Below, in pieces: positions 9,429 through 16,759 of a DNA stretch of 64,000 nucleotides (positions are counted from its first letter, which is position 1; every line of letters begins with the position of its first letter). The position numbers were made by a program, and so were the translations under genes. Origin of the DNA: Streptosporangium roseum DSM 43021 (GTDB lineage: Bacteria; Actinomycetota; Actinomycetes; Streptosporangiales; Streptosporangiaceae); the NCBI RefSeq assembly GCF_000024865.1, contig NC_013595.1:2480001-2544000 (forward strand). Reading direction: 5' to 3'. Below the pieces are notes generated by a model that made no database searches, was not told where the DNA came from, and saw nothing but the letters and a program-made list of their open reading frames with translations.

Positions 9429-11282
9429 TCAGGGGCGCGCCTCGAAGGAGTTGAAGCTGACGTCCACGCCGGAGCCGCCGTCCCGGGCGTGGGCGAACAT
9501 GCCGATGGAGCCGGAGGCGAACGGCTGCTTCCTGTCGAGCCGGGAGAGGACCTTCCTGCCGTTGACGCTCAGGCTCAGCCTGGTCCCCGTCGCACCGCTG
9601 CGGCAGGCCGCCTGCAGGACGATGAGCCGGGCGGGGCGCAGCCCGGGGACCGGGACGTGTTTCACCGAGGCGGGCGCTTCGCCGCTCTTGACGATGGAGG
9701 CGTCGCCGCTGCTGGTGATCGAGAACTCGTAGCGCCTGGCCCCCTCGTCCAGACCCCGGCAGAAGACGCCGAAGTCGCCCTTGCCGCGCAGCACCCGGAC
9801 CTTCGCGGTGATGGTCGTGTTCTTCACCGGAGCGGTCAGGGGAGCGATGACCGGGAGGTAGGCGTCGGCCCCGGCGGTGATCCGGTAGGCGCCCCTGGAC
9901 GCCTGGTGCCTGCCCTTGCCCGACGCCGCCGCGGTCCAGCCGCGACCCGCGCCGCTGAAGTCGTCCCGGAAGGGCAGGGTCCGTGCCGGCGCGGGCTCGG
10001 TGGTGGGCTCCGCGGAGGACGGCGACGAGGTCGCACTCGGGGAGGGGGAGAGCGTGGCCGCGGGCTCCGTCGCCGGGCCCGGCAGGGGCTGGGCGGTGTC
10101 GCCCGCCGCGGTGGCCTGCTGGGCCGCGGGCGCGCGACCGGCGGTGTCCTCCCCTGCGGGCATGAAGAAGGCGATGCCGGCGATGACCAGCGAGATCGCC
10201 ACCCCCGCGAGGATGGGAACGGCGATCGACCGGCCCCACCGGGCCGAGGGGACGGGGTCGTCCGCCCCGCCCGCGGGGGCCGGGCCCGGAGGCGGTGGCC
10301 AGACCGCGGCGGGCAGGTCCGCCGGCCGTACGGGATGCGGGTCCGCCTCACCGGCCGGCCGTACGGGATGCGGGTCCGCCTCACCGGGAGCCGGGGAGGG
10401 CGGGTTGAGGGGGAGGGCGGGGACGTTCGGCGGTTGCGGGGCGGGCGGGGCCTGCGCGGTGAGAGCCGAGTTCGGCGGTTGCGGGGCCGGCGCGGTGGGT
10501 GGCTGGGCGAGGGAGGTGGCCGGGTCGGTGGCGCCGGTCAGGGTCCTGAGGATGTCCTGCACGCTGGGGCGGCTGCCCGGATCCTCGGCGAGAGCGCGGC
10601 CGGCGAGGTCGCGGAGCGCGCCGTGCAGGCCGGTCAGGTCGGGGAAGGCGTGACCGGCGGGACGGTCCGCGCCGCCGGTGGACGGGCCCCGCCCGGTCGC
10701 CGCGTAGAGGACGACCCCGCCCCAGGCGAACACGTCCGACGCCGTGCCGCCCCCCTCGCCCCGCGCCTGTTCCGGCGCCGTGCAGGAGGATGCGCCCTCC
10801 TCAGCGCGGTCGGAGGGGCCGGCGGGACGGGCCACGCCGAAGCCGGTCACCCGGGGGCCGAGCGGGCCGAGCAGGACGGCGGACGGCTTCAGATCCAGGT
10901 GCACGACGCCGGCGGCGTGGATGGCCTGCAGGGCGACGGCGGTGGACACGGCCAGGGCGTCCAGGCCCGATCCGGTGAGGGGGCCGTGGCTCTCCACCCG
11001 CCGGCGCAGGTCCTGTCCCTCGACGTACTCGGTGACCAGGTAGGCCCGGTCACCGTCGAGCCCGGCCTCCAGCACCGGGACGGTGCAGGACCGGGCGACC
11101 CGGGACGCGGCCTCCGCCTCCTGCCGGAACCGCTGCAGGAGAGCGGGGTCGGCGGTCAGACGGGGGTGGAGGACCTTGACGGCGACCTGGCGGCCCTCGG
11201 GGTCGCGGGCGAGGAAGACCTCGCCCGTCCCGCCCTGCCCGAGCCTTCTCACCACGCGGTACGGCCCAATGACGGTGTTCAT
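9429..11282 (-). CDS. membrane Ser/Thr protein kinase-like protein with degenerate active site
   Basis: A 617-residue PknB-type receptor. The kinase domain is at 1-255: glycine loop GQGGTGEVF, ATP lysine Lys36 and catalytic loop HLDLKPSAV with Asp130. The metal-binding Asn is Ala135 and DFG is GFG (147-149), so both Mg ligands are lost. A Pro/Ala-rich linker (255-345) contains an 11-residue perfect duplication. One transmembrane segment (352-374) and a Ser/Thr/Pro stalk lead to an extracellular LamG/DUF1080-like beta domain (about 430-617) that may bind sugar or cell wall. Likely a pseudokinase or a weakly active kinase. Divergent from the anchored solute-binding gene at 11434. Confidence 0.88.
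   Translation of the reverse strand: MNTVIGPYRVVRRLGQGGTGEVFLARDPEGRQVAVKVLHPRLTADPALLQRFRQEAEAASRVARSCTVPVLEAGLDGDRAYLVTEYVEGQDLRRRVESHGPLTGSGLDALAVSTAVALQAIHAAGVVHLDLKPSAVLLGPLGPRVTGFGVARPAGPSDRAEEGASSCTAPEQARGEGGGTASDVFAWGGVVLYAATGRGPSTGGADRPAGHAFPDLTGLHGALRDLAGRALAEDPGSRPSVQDILRTLTGATDPATSLAQPPTAPAPQPPNSALTAQAPPAPQPPNVPALPLNPPSPAPGEADPHPVRPAGEADPHPVRPADLPAAVWPPPPGPAPAGGADDPVPSARWGRSIAVPILAGVAISLVIAGIAFFMPAGEDTAGRAPAAQQATAAGDTAQPLPGPATEPAATLSPSPSATSSPSSAEPTTEPAPARTLPFRDDFSGAGRGWTAAASGKGRHQASRGAYRITAGADAYLPVIAPLTAPVKNTTITAKVRVLRGKGDFGVFCRGLDEGARRYEFSITSSGDASIVKSGEAPASVKHVPVPGLRPARLIVLQAACRSGATGTRLSLSVNGRKVLSRLDRKQPFASGSIGMFAHARDGGSGVDVSFNSFEARP
10322..10387. repeat. 33-bp perfect tandem duplication in the kinase linker
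   Basis: Two identical 33-bp units (10322-10354, 10355-10387) encode GEADPHPVRPA twice, in frame, in the juxtamembrane linker. A recent slippage-type duplication is likely. Confidence 0.9.
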
Positions 11283-11433
11283 CGTCCCCCGCTTCCCGAG
11301 ATCTGATAGAGGATCTTAAGGGGTGTTTCGGGCATCTCATCGGTAAGTCGTTTGATCTCGTCTTGGTGAAGGGACGCCCGGCCCCGGGGGCCACGGCATA
11401 GCCTGCCGGACATACAGGGAGTCCGGAGGCGTC

Positions 11434-12546
11434 ATGACCGAAGAACCCGCGGACTCGGGCGCGCGGGCGGAGGACCCGCCGTCCCCTTCCGGGGAGCACG
11501 AGCCGTGGTCCGGCCCGGAGCCGGAGCCCGGCTCCCCGCCCGCGCCCGATTCCCCGCCCGCGTCCGGCCGGTCGCGACGGGTGAGACGGTTCAGGCTCGC
11601 GGCGTGGGTCGCGCTGGTCCTGGCCGCGATCGTGGTCGGGGCCTCCATCATGTGGGTGAACGGCCCGCCCACCGAGGCCGAGCTGCGGGAGAAGGCCGGA
11701 CTGTTCAACAAGGACAGGCTCCGGATCGGCGTGAAGACCGACACCCCCGGCATCGCGTTCCAGGAGCAGACCGGCAGGCGGGCCTTCAAGGGGTTCGACA
11801 TCCAGGTCGCCTACCTGATCGCCGCGGACCTGGGCTACCGGCCGGACAAGGTGGACTTCCTGGGCATCGAGACCGAGGACAGGGCGCGCATGCAGGCCCT
11901 GGACGCCAACGGCCGGTTCGTCGGGGTCGACCTCGTGGTCGCCACCTTCAGCGTGACACGTGCCCGGCAGGAGGACCCCTCGGTGGGCTTCTCCACGCCC
12001 TACCTCTACACCGAGCAGTCCGTGGTGACCCGGTCCGACTACCCCGGAAAGATCACTTCCCTGGGGCAGCTCGAAGGCAAGAAGGTCTGCACGCTCGGCA
12101 CCTCGACCTCCGAGACGGAGCTGGCCAGGGCGACGAGGGCCACCGTCACCGCCAAGAACCTGATCAGCGACTGCGCGACGGGCCTGAAGGACGGCGATTT
12201 CGACGCGATGACCACCGACGCGGCCATCCTGGCAGGGTTCGTCGCGGAGTCCGGCGGGGCGTTCCGCCATCACGACATCGCGCTGGAGAAGACCGAGATG
12301 TGGGCGGTCAACGCCGGTTCCAACGAGGCGCTGCGGACCCTGGTCGACCTAGCCCTCTACCGCTCCTACGCCGACCCCCAGGACCAGAGGTGGGAGCAGG
12401 CCTACCAGGCCTACATCGACCCGCTGCTGCCGGCCAGCCCCAACGTGAACGTGGCCCAGGCGGAGCAGCCCTGCGCGCTCCCTCCGCCGGTGCGCAGATG
12501 GCCGTGGGAGCGGACCCTCCCCGTCCAGGACTGCCCGTCCCGTTGA
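11434..12546 (+). CDS. membrane-anchored family 3 solute-binding protein
   Basis: A 370-residue protein. A 50-residue Pro/Glu/Ser-rich cytoplasmic tail and one transmembrane helix (55-75) replace the usual signal peptide or lipobox. The remainder is an SBP_bac_3 (polar amino-acid/glutamate type) fold: LRIGVKTDTPGIAFQE, FKGFDIQVAYLIAADLGY, and the GTSTSETEL ligand-loop region. Four cysteines occur in the mature domain. The usual ABC permease and ATPase are absent; the next gene overlaps by 4 nt and encodes a polytopic membrane protein. This suggests a receptor rather than a transporter component, which is inference. Confidence 0.85.
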   Translation: MTEEPADSGARAEDPPSPSGEHEPWSGPEPEPGSPPAPDSPPASGRSRRVRRFRLAAWVALVLAAIVVGASIMWVNGPPTEAELREKAGLFNKDRLRIGVKTDTPGIAFQEQTGRRAFKGFDIQVAYLIAADLGYRPDKVDFLGIETEDRARMQALDANGRFVGVDLVVATFSVTRARQEDPSVGFSTPYLYTEQSVVTRSDYPGKITSLGQLEGKKVCTLGTSTSETELARATRATVTAKNLISDCATGLKDGDFDAMTTDAAILAGFVAESGGAFRHHDIALEKTEMWAVNAGSNEALRTLVDLALYRSYADPQDQRWEQAYQAYIDPLLPASPNVNVAQAEQPCALPPPVRRWPWERTLPVQDCPSR

Positions 12547-13529
12547 AAGGCGCCGGGCGGGTCAAGGACGCGCCGAGGGACCAGGAGTGGCTGCTCGCGC
12601 TGCTTCCGGTGTTCCCCCTCGTCCTGCTGGTCATGCGGCTGTGGTACGCCAGCCGGCAGGACACCCAGACGCTGCTCCTCCTGCTGCAGAACATCAGCCC
12701 GCTGGGCCTGCTGAGCTCCGTCCTGCTGACGACCGTCTGGGTCCTGCCCGCCCTCATCCTGGGCGGCCGGGTGCTCGGCACCCTGTACTGGATCAGCACG
12801 GGCCGTTCCTCCTGGCTGGTGCGCACCGCCGAACGGCTGCCCGGCTGGGTGGTCGGCCTGGCCGTGGTGGTGGGCGTGTGCGCCTGGCAGCTGCGGTTCC
12901 TGCCGACGCTGGCGATGCTGTCGCTGGCCGTGGCGGGCCTGGCGGTGCGGGACCGGTTCCCCCACCACGAGGGGCTGCGGGGCATCGTCTGCTACGCGCT
13001 GCCCGTGATGGTCGCGGTGATCTCCTACATCGTGTTCTGGCCGGCCATCGGGGCGGCGTTCGCCGCGCGAGACCTGGCGACCTCGCTTCTGCTCACGCTC
13101 CCGCCGGGGCTGGCGGTCCTGCTGACCGGCCCGGTTCCCCGGGCGCCCGCCCGGGCGCTCACCCACGGCATCGCGGTCGCGATGGCGGTGTTCACGCCGT
13201 TCCTCGTGGGCGTGGTCGTGATGAAGGCGCCGATCCTCCCGCTGATGGCGTTGCAGCTGAGCGAGAAGGAGACACCGCGGGTGCTCGTGGGCCACCTGGT
13301 CGTCAGCGACGACGAGATGTCCACCGTCCTGGGGCGCGAGGGCGTCGTGAGCTTCGTCCAGAACGACCGGATCCAGTCCAAGGTGCTCTGCCCGGACCCC
13401 GGCGAGGTGCCCAGGACCTGGGTGAACCTGCACGGCTGGTACGTCGAGCAGAGCGTGGTCTCCTGGCTCGCCCCGGCCCCACCGGCGGCCCCGGTCGACC
13501 CGCGCTGCCAGGGCCGTCCCAAGGACTAG
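12543..13529 (+). CDS. polytopic membrane protein of unknown family
   Basis: About 328 residues with roughly seven hydrophobic segments, starting with LLALLPVFPLVLLVMRLWY, and a C-terminal soluble tail of about 90 residues containing two cysteines (VLCPDPG, DPRCQG). TTG 12543 overlaps the preceding stop (TTGA), implying coupled translation; ATG 12498 is an alternative giving 15 extra residues. I see no ABC-permease EAA motif, channel signature or enzyme motif. Tight coupling to the anchored solute-binding protein suggests the two proteins work as one signalling or transport unit. Confidence 0.75.
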   Translation: MKGAGRVKDAPRDQEWLLALLPVFPLVLLVMRLWYASRQDTQTLLLLLQNISPLGLLSSVLLTTVWVLPALILGGRVLGTLYWISTGRSSWLVRTAERLPGWVVGLAVVVGVCAWQLRFLPTLAMLSLAVAGLAVRDRFPHHEGLRGIVCYALPVMVAVISYIVFWPAIGAAFAARDLATSLLLTLPPGLAVLLTGPVPRAPARALTHGIAVAMAVFTPFLVGVVVMKAPILPLMALQLSEKETPRVLVGHLVVSDDEMSTVLGREGVVSFVQNDRIQSKVLCPDPGEVPRTWVNLHGWYVEQSVVSWLAPAPPAAPVDPRCQGRPKD

Positions 13530-13562
13530 GGGCCCGCTCCCCGGGTGGGCGCCCCCGCCCGG

Positions 13563-14120
13563 TCACGCGCCGTCGACCGCCGTGAGGATCTTGTCGAAGG
13601 CCGGGGTGAGCTTGGCGGCGGTGGCCCTGTCGGCGTTGACCAGGTAGACGTTCACCAGCCGGTCCGTGCCGCCGACCAGGCCCTCCACGATCGTGCCGTT
13701 GCGCTTGCAGAGCACCGAGCCGTCGCCGGCGGCCGCGTCGAGGAGCTTGCCGCCGAACTCGCCGCAGTTACCCTCGAACTCCTTGCGCACCTTCGCGGCA
13801 CCGTCACCCGTCACCACGTCGACGCGTAGCGCCAGCGGGTCCGAGGCCTCCTGAGGCGCGTCCGCGGCGGTATAGATGCACGCCGTCGCTCTGACCGACT
13901 CCATGGTCTCCAGCGGGTGGTCCTCGCGCTTCTCCCGCAGTTCCCAGGTCAGTGCCGTGGCTTCGGACAGGGCCGCGACGGTGAGCGGGCAGCCGCCGAC
14001 GTCCTCGGCCCGCGTGCCGCCGTCCGCTCCACCCTCCATGGCGGCAGGCCCGGCCTGCGAGCCGCAACCGGTCAGGAGCGCGCCGGCGACGGCGATGGCG
14101 AGAACGTGGGTGCGTTTCAT
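13563..14120 (-). CDS. secreted lipoprotein (DUF3558-like)
   Basis: A 185-residue lipoprotein: MKRTHVLAIAVAGALLTGC signal with lipobox cysteine Cys19. The mature domain has four further cysteines (GGCPL, TACIY, GNCGE, VLCKR) in a spacing reminiscent of DUF3558 lipoproteins; that family call is tentative. AGGAGG stands 7 nt before ATG 14120, which fixes the start. It converges on the membrane-protein gene, 33 nt away. Function unknown. Confidence 0.85.
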   Translation of the reverse strand: MKRTHVLAIAVAGALLTGCGSQAGPAAMEGGADGGTRAEDVGGCPLTVAALSEATALTWELREKREDHPLETMESVRATACIYTAADAPQEASDPLALRVDVVTGDGAAKVRKEFEGNCGEFGGKLLDAAAGDGSVLCKRNGTIVEGLVGGTDRLVNVYLVNADRATAAKLTPAFDKILTAVDGA

Positions 14121-14317
14121 GGTGGGGCCTCCTGTTGGTTGCCCCATTGGTACGGCCGAGCACTTGCAGCCCGCTCGACCGGCGCTTGCCGCCGGCCTGC
14201 CCGTGGACGTCCACGCCCGTGACGGGCCGGCGGACAGGATCACCCCGCGGCCGCGCGGCTCCGGGAAACCTCCGGCGAGTCCGGGCGAGACGGGCGATCT
14301 ACCGGTGGCGGATCCCG

Positions 14318-14563
14318 TTACTGACGGTAGTCCTCGACCTCGTCGATCGGGCGCGGCGCCGCGGAGTCGGGGTCCTCCCCGAACTCGCGACGCGCCCGGC
14401 GCTGCCTGAGCAGGTCCCAGGCCTGGTCGAGAGCCTCCTCAAGCTGATTGATCCGGTTGTTCTCCTCGTGCGAGGAGATCGAACCGGAGGCCAGCCGCTG
14501 CCGGAGACCGTGCTCCTCGGCGATGAGCTCGTGGATGTGGGTGAGGATGTCGTCGTCCTTCAT
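14318..14563 (-). CDS. DUF2630 family protein
   Basis: An 81-residue charged, helical cytosolic protein matching the DUF2630 pattern: MKDDDILTHIHELIAEEHGLRQRL, then NRINQLEEALDQAWDLLRQRRARREFGEDPD. ATG 14563 is preceded by GGGGGAA at proper spacing; in-frame codons upstream lack a ribosome site. Function unknown. It is divergent from the leuA leader region. Confidence 0.88.
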   Translation of the reverse strand: MKDDDILTHIHELIAEEHGLRQRLASGSISSHEENNRINQLEEALDQAWDLLRQRRARREFGEDPDSAAPRPIDEVEDYRQ

Positions 14564-14697
14564 TGCATTCCCCCTGTCTGGGCCCCTTTCGGGACTGTAT
14601 CCGATCAGCGGGCGGCCGCTCCGCCGGAGGACGCGCGGGCCGGAGTGGCGTGAAGATCTCACAATGTGGGCTCGTGTCCCAGGTATTTGCAGTCGTC

Positions 14698-14706
14698 TGC
14701 TAGCGT
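14698..14706 (+). promoter_or_regulatory. extended -10 promoter of the leuA leader
   Basis: TGCTAGCGT fits the extended -10 pattern TGnTAnnnT. The ATG of the leader peptide lies 7 nt further, so the leader would be translated from a leaderless transcript. No convincing -35 box is seen. Confidence 0.45.
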
Positions 14707-14713
14707 GCTATGC

Positions 14714-14758
14714 ATGCTGCGCGGTCTGCTTCTTAGCTGCCGCGACGAGGGCCTGTAG
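14714..14758 (+). CDS. leucine-rich leader peptide of leuA
   Basis: A 14-codon reading frame MLRGLLLSCRDEGL followed by TAG. Five of the 14 residues are leucine, including three in a row (CTG CTT CTT at 14726-14734), two of them by the otherwise rare CTT codon. Its 3' half forms the left arm of a perfect 12-bp hairpin that ends 53 nt before leuA. This matches the arrangement of amino-acid attenuators; leucine leader peptides upstream of leuA have been predicted in actinobacteria. Stalling at the Leu codons would cover the left arm. Confidence 0.75.
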   Translation: MLRGLLLSCRDEGL

Positions 14759-14780
14759 AAGGCCGGCTCCCTCGTCGCGG
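14740..14780 (+). promoter_or_regulatory. attenuator hairpin in the leuA leader
   Basis: CCGCGACGAGGG (14740-14751) and CCCTCGTCGCGG (14769-14780) form a perfect 12-bp stem with a 17-nt loop. The left arm lies inside the leader peptide. A competing inner GGCC/GGCC pairing exists (14750-14753 with 14761-14764). No U-run follows, so it may be a Rho-dependent or U-less terminator. Confidence 0.7.
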
Positions 14781-14832
14781 AGCGAGCCATGCGCGTCGGC
14801 CACGATTGTCTTTCCAGTCGAGGAGCCTTTGC

Positions 14833-16542
14833 ATGTATCCGCAGCAGCAGCCCAGCCCCATGCCGTTCAAGCGCTATGAGTCCTACGCCCCGGTCCGGCT
14901 CGACGACCGCACCTGGCCCGGCAAGGTCATCGACCGGGCCCCCCGGTGGTGCGCGGTGGACCTGCGTGACGGCAACCAGGCGCTGATCGACCCGATGGAC
15001 TCCCACCGCAAGCTCAAGATGTTCGAGCTGCTGGTGAAGATGGGCTACAAGGAGATCGAGGTAGGTTTCCCGGCCGCGTCGCAGACCGACTTCGACTTCG
15101 TCCGGCAGATCATCGAAGAGGGTCTGGTCCCCGACGACGTGGTGATCCAGGTCCTGACCCAGGCCCGGCCCGAGCTGATCGAGCGGACCTTCGAGTCCAT
15201 CCAGGGCGCGGCGACGGCCATCGTCCACCTGTACAACTCCACCTCCACGCTGCAGCGCCGGGTCGTCTTCGGCCAGGACCGCGAGGGCATCACCGCCATC
15301 GCCGTCGAGGGCGCCAAGCTCTGCAAGAAGCTGGCCGACGCCTCCGACGTGGACGTCTACTTCCAGTACTCGCCGGAGTCCTTCACCGGGACCGAGCTGG
15401 AGTACGCCGTGGAGGTCTGCGACGCCGTCAACGAGGTCTGGCAGCCCACCCCGGACCGCAAGGTCATCGTCAACCTGCCCGCCACCGTCGAGATGGCCAC
15501 GCCGAACATCTACGCCGACCAGATCGAGTGGATGCACCGCAACCTGGCCTACCGCGACTCGATCATCCTCTCCCTGCACCCGCACAACGACCGGGGCACC
15601 GCCGTGGCCGCCGCCGAGCTGGGCTACATGGCCGGGGCCGACCGCATCGAGGGCTGCCTGTTCGGCAACGGCGAGCGCACCGGCAACGTGTGCCTGGTCA
15701 CGCTGGGCATGAACCTGTTCTCGCAGGGCGTCGACCCGGAGATCGACCTGTCCGACATCGACGAGGTCCGCCGGGTCACCGAATACTGCAACCAGCTGCC
15801 CGTCCACCCGCGTCACCCGTGGGGCGGCGAGCTGGTCTACACCGCCTTCTCCGGCTCCCACCAGGACGCGATCAAGAAGGGCTTCGAGCACCTGGAGCGC
15901 GACGCGGCCGCCGCGGGCGTCCCGGTGGAGGAGTTCACCTGGGCGGTGCCGTACCTGCCGATCGACCCCAAGGACATCGGCCGCACCTACGAGGCGGTCA
16001 TCCGGGTCAACAGCCAGTCCGGCAAGGGCGGGGTCGCCTACATCATGAAGGCCGACCACCAGCTCGACCTGCCGCGCCGCCTGCAGATCGAGTTCTCCCG
16101 CGTCGTCCAGGCCCGTACCGACACCCTCGGCGGCGAGGTGAACCCGGCCCAGATGTTCGAGGTCTTCACCGACGAATACCTGCCGAACCCGGTCAGCCCG
16201 TGGGGCCGCCTGGGCCTGCTGGCCCACCGGACCGTCTCCAGGGGCGACGAGAAGGACGCCATCAGCGTCGACCTGCGCGTCGACGGGGAGATCCGCGAGA
16301 TCGAAGGCGTCGGCAACGGCCCCATCTCCGCCTTCTGCGACGCGCTGGCCGGGATCGGCATCCAGGTCCGCGTCCTGGACTACGCCGAGCACGCGATGAG
16401 CGCGGGCACCGATGCCAAGGCCGCCTCCTACATCGAGTGCGAGATCGGCGGCGAGGCCCTCTGGGGCGTCGGCGTCGACGCCAACACCACCACCGCCTCC
16501 CTGAAGGCGATCATCTCCGCCGTCAACCGCGCCACCCGCTAG
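14833..16542 (+). CDS. leuA: 2-isopropylmalate synthase
   Basis: A 569-residue enzyme condensing acetyl-CoA with 2-oxoisovalerate, the first committed step of leucine biosynthesis. The HMGL-like TIM barrel shows VDLRDGNQALIDPMD (metal Asp and catalytic Arg), GFPAASQTDFDFVR, HPHNDRGTAVAAAELGYMAGADRIEG and GNGERTGN. The C-terminal LeuA dimer/allosteric domain (about 440-560) is present, so leucine feedback is expected. This is the long actinobacterial form. AGGAG at 14821-14825 lies 7 nt before ATG 14833; a longer upstream frame is excluded by this site. Expression is probably set by the leader above. Confidence 0.97.
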   Translation: MYPQQQPSPMPFKRYESYAPVRLDDRTWPGKVIDRAPRWCAVDLRDGNQALIDPMDSHRKLKMFELLVKMGYKEIEVGFPAASQTDFDFVRQIIEEGLVPDDVVIQVLTQARPELIERTFESIQGAATAIVHLYNSTSTLQRRVVFGQDREGITAIAVEGAKLCKKLADASDVDVYFQYSPESFTGTELEYAVEVCDAVNEVWQPTPDRKVIVNLPATVEMATPNIYADQIEWMHRNLAYRDSIILSLHPHNDRGTAVAAAELGYMAGADRIEGCLFGNGERTGNVCLVTLGMNLFSQGVDPEIDLSDIDEVRRVTEYCNQLPVHPRHPWGGELVYTAFSGSHQDAIKKGFEHLERDAAAAGVPVEEFTWAVPYLPIDPKDIGRTYEAVIRVNSQSGKGGVAYIMKADHQLDLPRRLQIEFSRVVQARTDTLGGEVNPAQMFEVFTDEYLPNPVSPWGRLGLLAHRTVSRGDEKDAISVDLRVDGEIREIEGVGNGPISAFCDALAGIGIQVRVLDYAEHAMSAGTDAKAASYIECEIGGEALWGVGVDANTTTASLKAIISAVNRATR

Positions 16543-16621
16543 GTACGGCCCGCGCGGTTCCCGGCACGACCTGCCGGGGCGACGCGCCCGACAAGCGCCC
16601 ACAAGGCCTCACGTCGTCCAT

Positions 16622-16661
16622 TCGACCGCGCCCTCCGCGTGACCCGCGGACGCGCGGTCGA
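16622..16661 (+). terminator. leuA terminator hairpin
   Basis: TCGACCGCG and CGCGGTCGA enclose a second stem, TCCGCG-tgacc-CGCGGA. This gives a compound 15-bp hairpin 80 nt past the leuA stop, without a T-run. Confidence 0.6.
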
Positions 16662-16721
16662 GTCATGTCCGCATCCTGGTCGCCGCGTCCCCGGGCGTCG
16701 GAAGGACCCGGCTCCGGGGGC

Positions 16722-16752
16722 TTGACCTTCAAGTCGGATGAACCCCGACAAT
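16722..16752 (+). promoter_or_regulatory. MerR-type promoter with 19-bp spacer
   Basis: TTGACC (16722-16727) and GACAAT (16747-16752) are separated by 19 bp, the over-long spacer typical of MerR-activated promoters. TTCA and TGAA half-sites at 16728-16731 and 16739-16742 form a dyad within it. ATG 16760 lies 7 nt downstream. This suggests autoregulation and a leaderless message. Confidence 0.6.
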
Positions 16753-16759
16753 CACCTCC

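Noticed and set aside
9489..11306. 605-codon forward frame antisense to the kinase
   Set aside because: Gly/Arg-rich shadow; the minus-strand protein has kinase motifs.
14659..16602. 647-codon reverse frame antisense to leuA
   Set aside because: Shadow of leuA codon bias; no recognisable domain.
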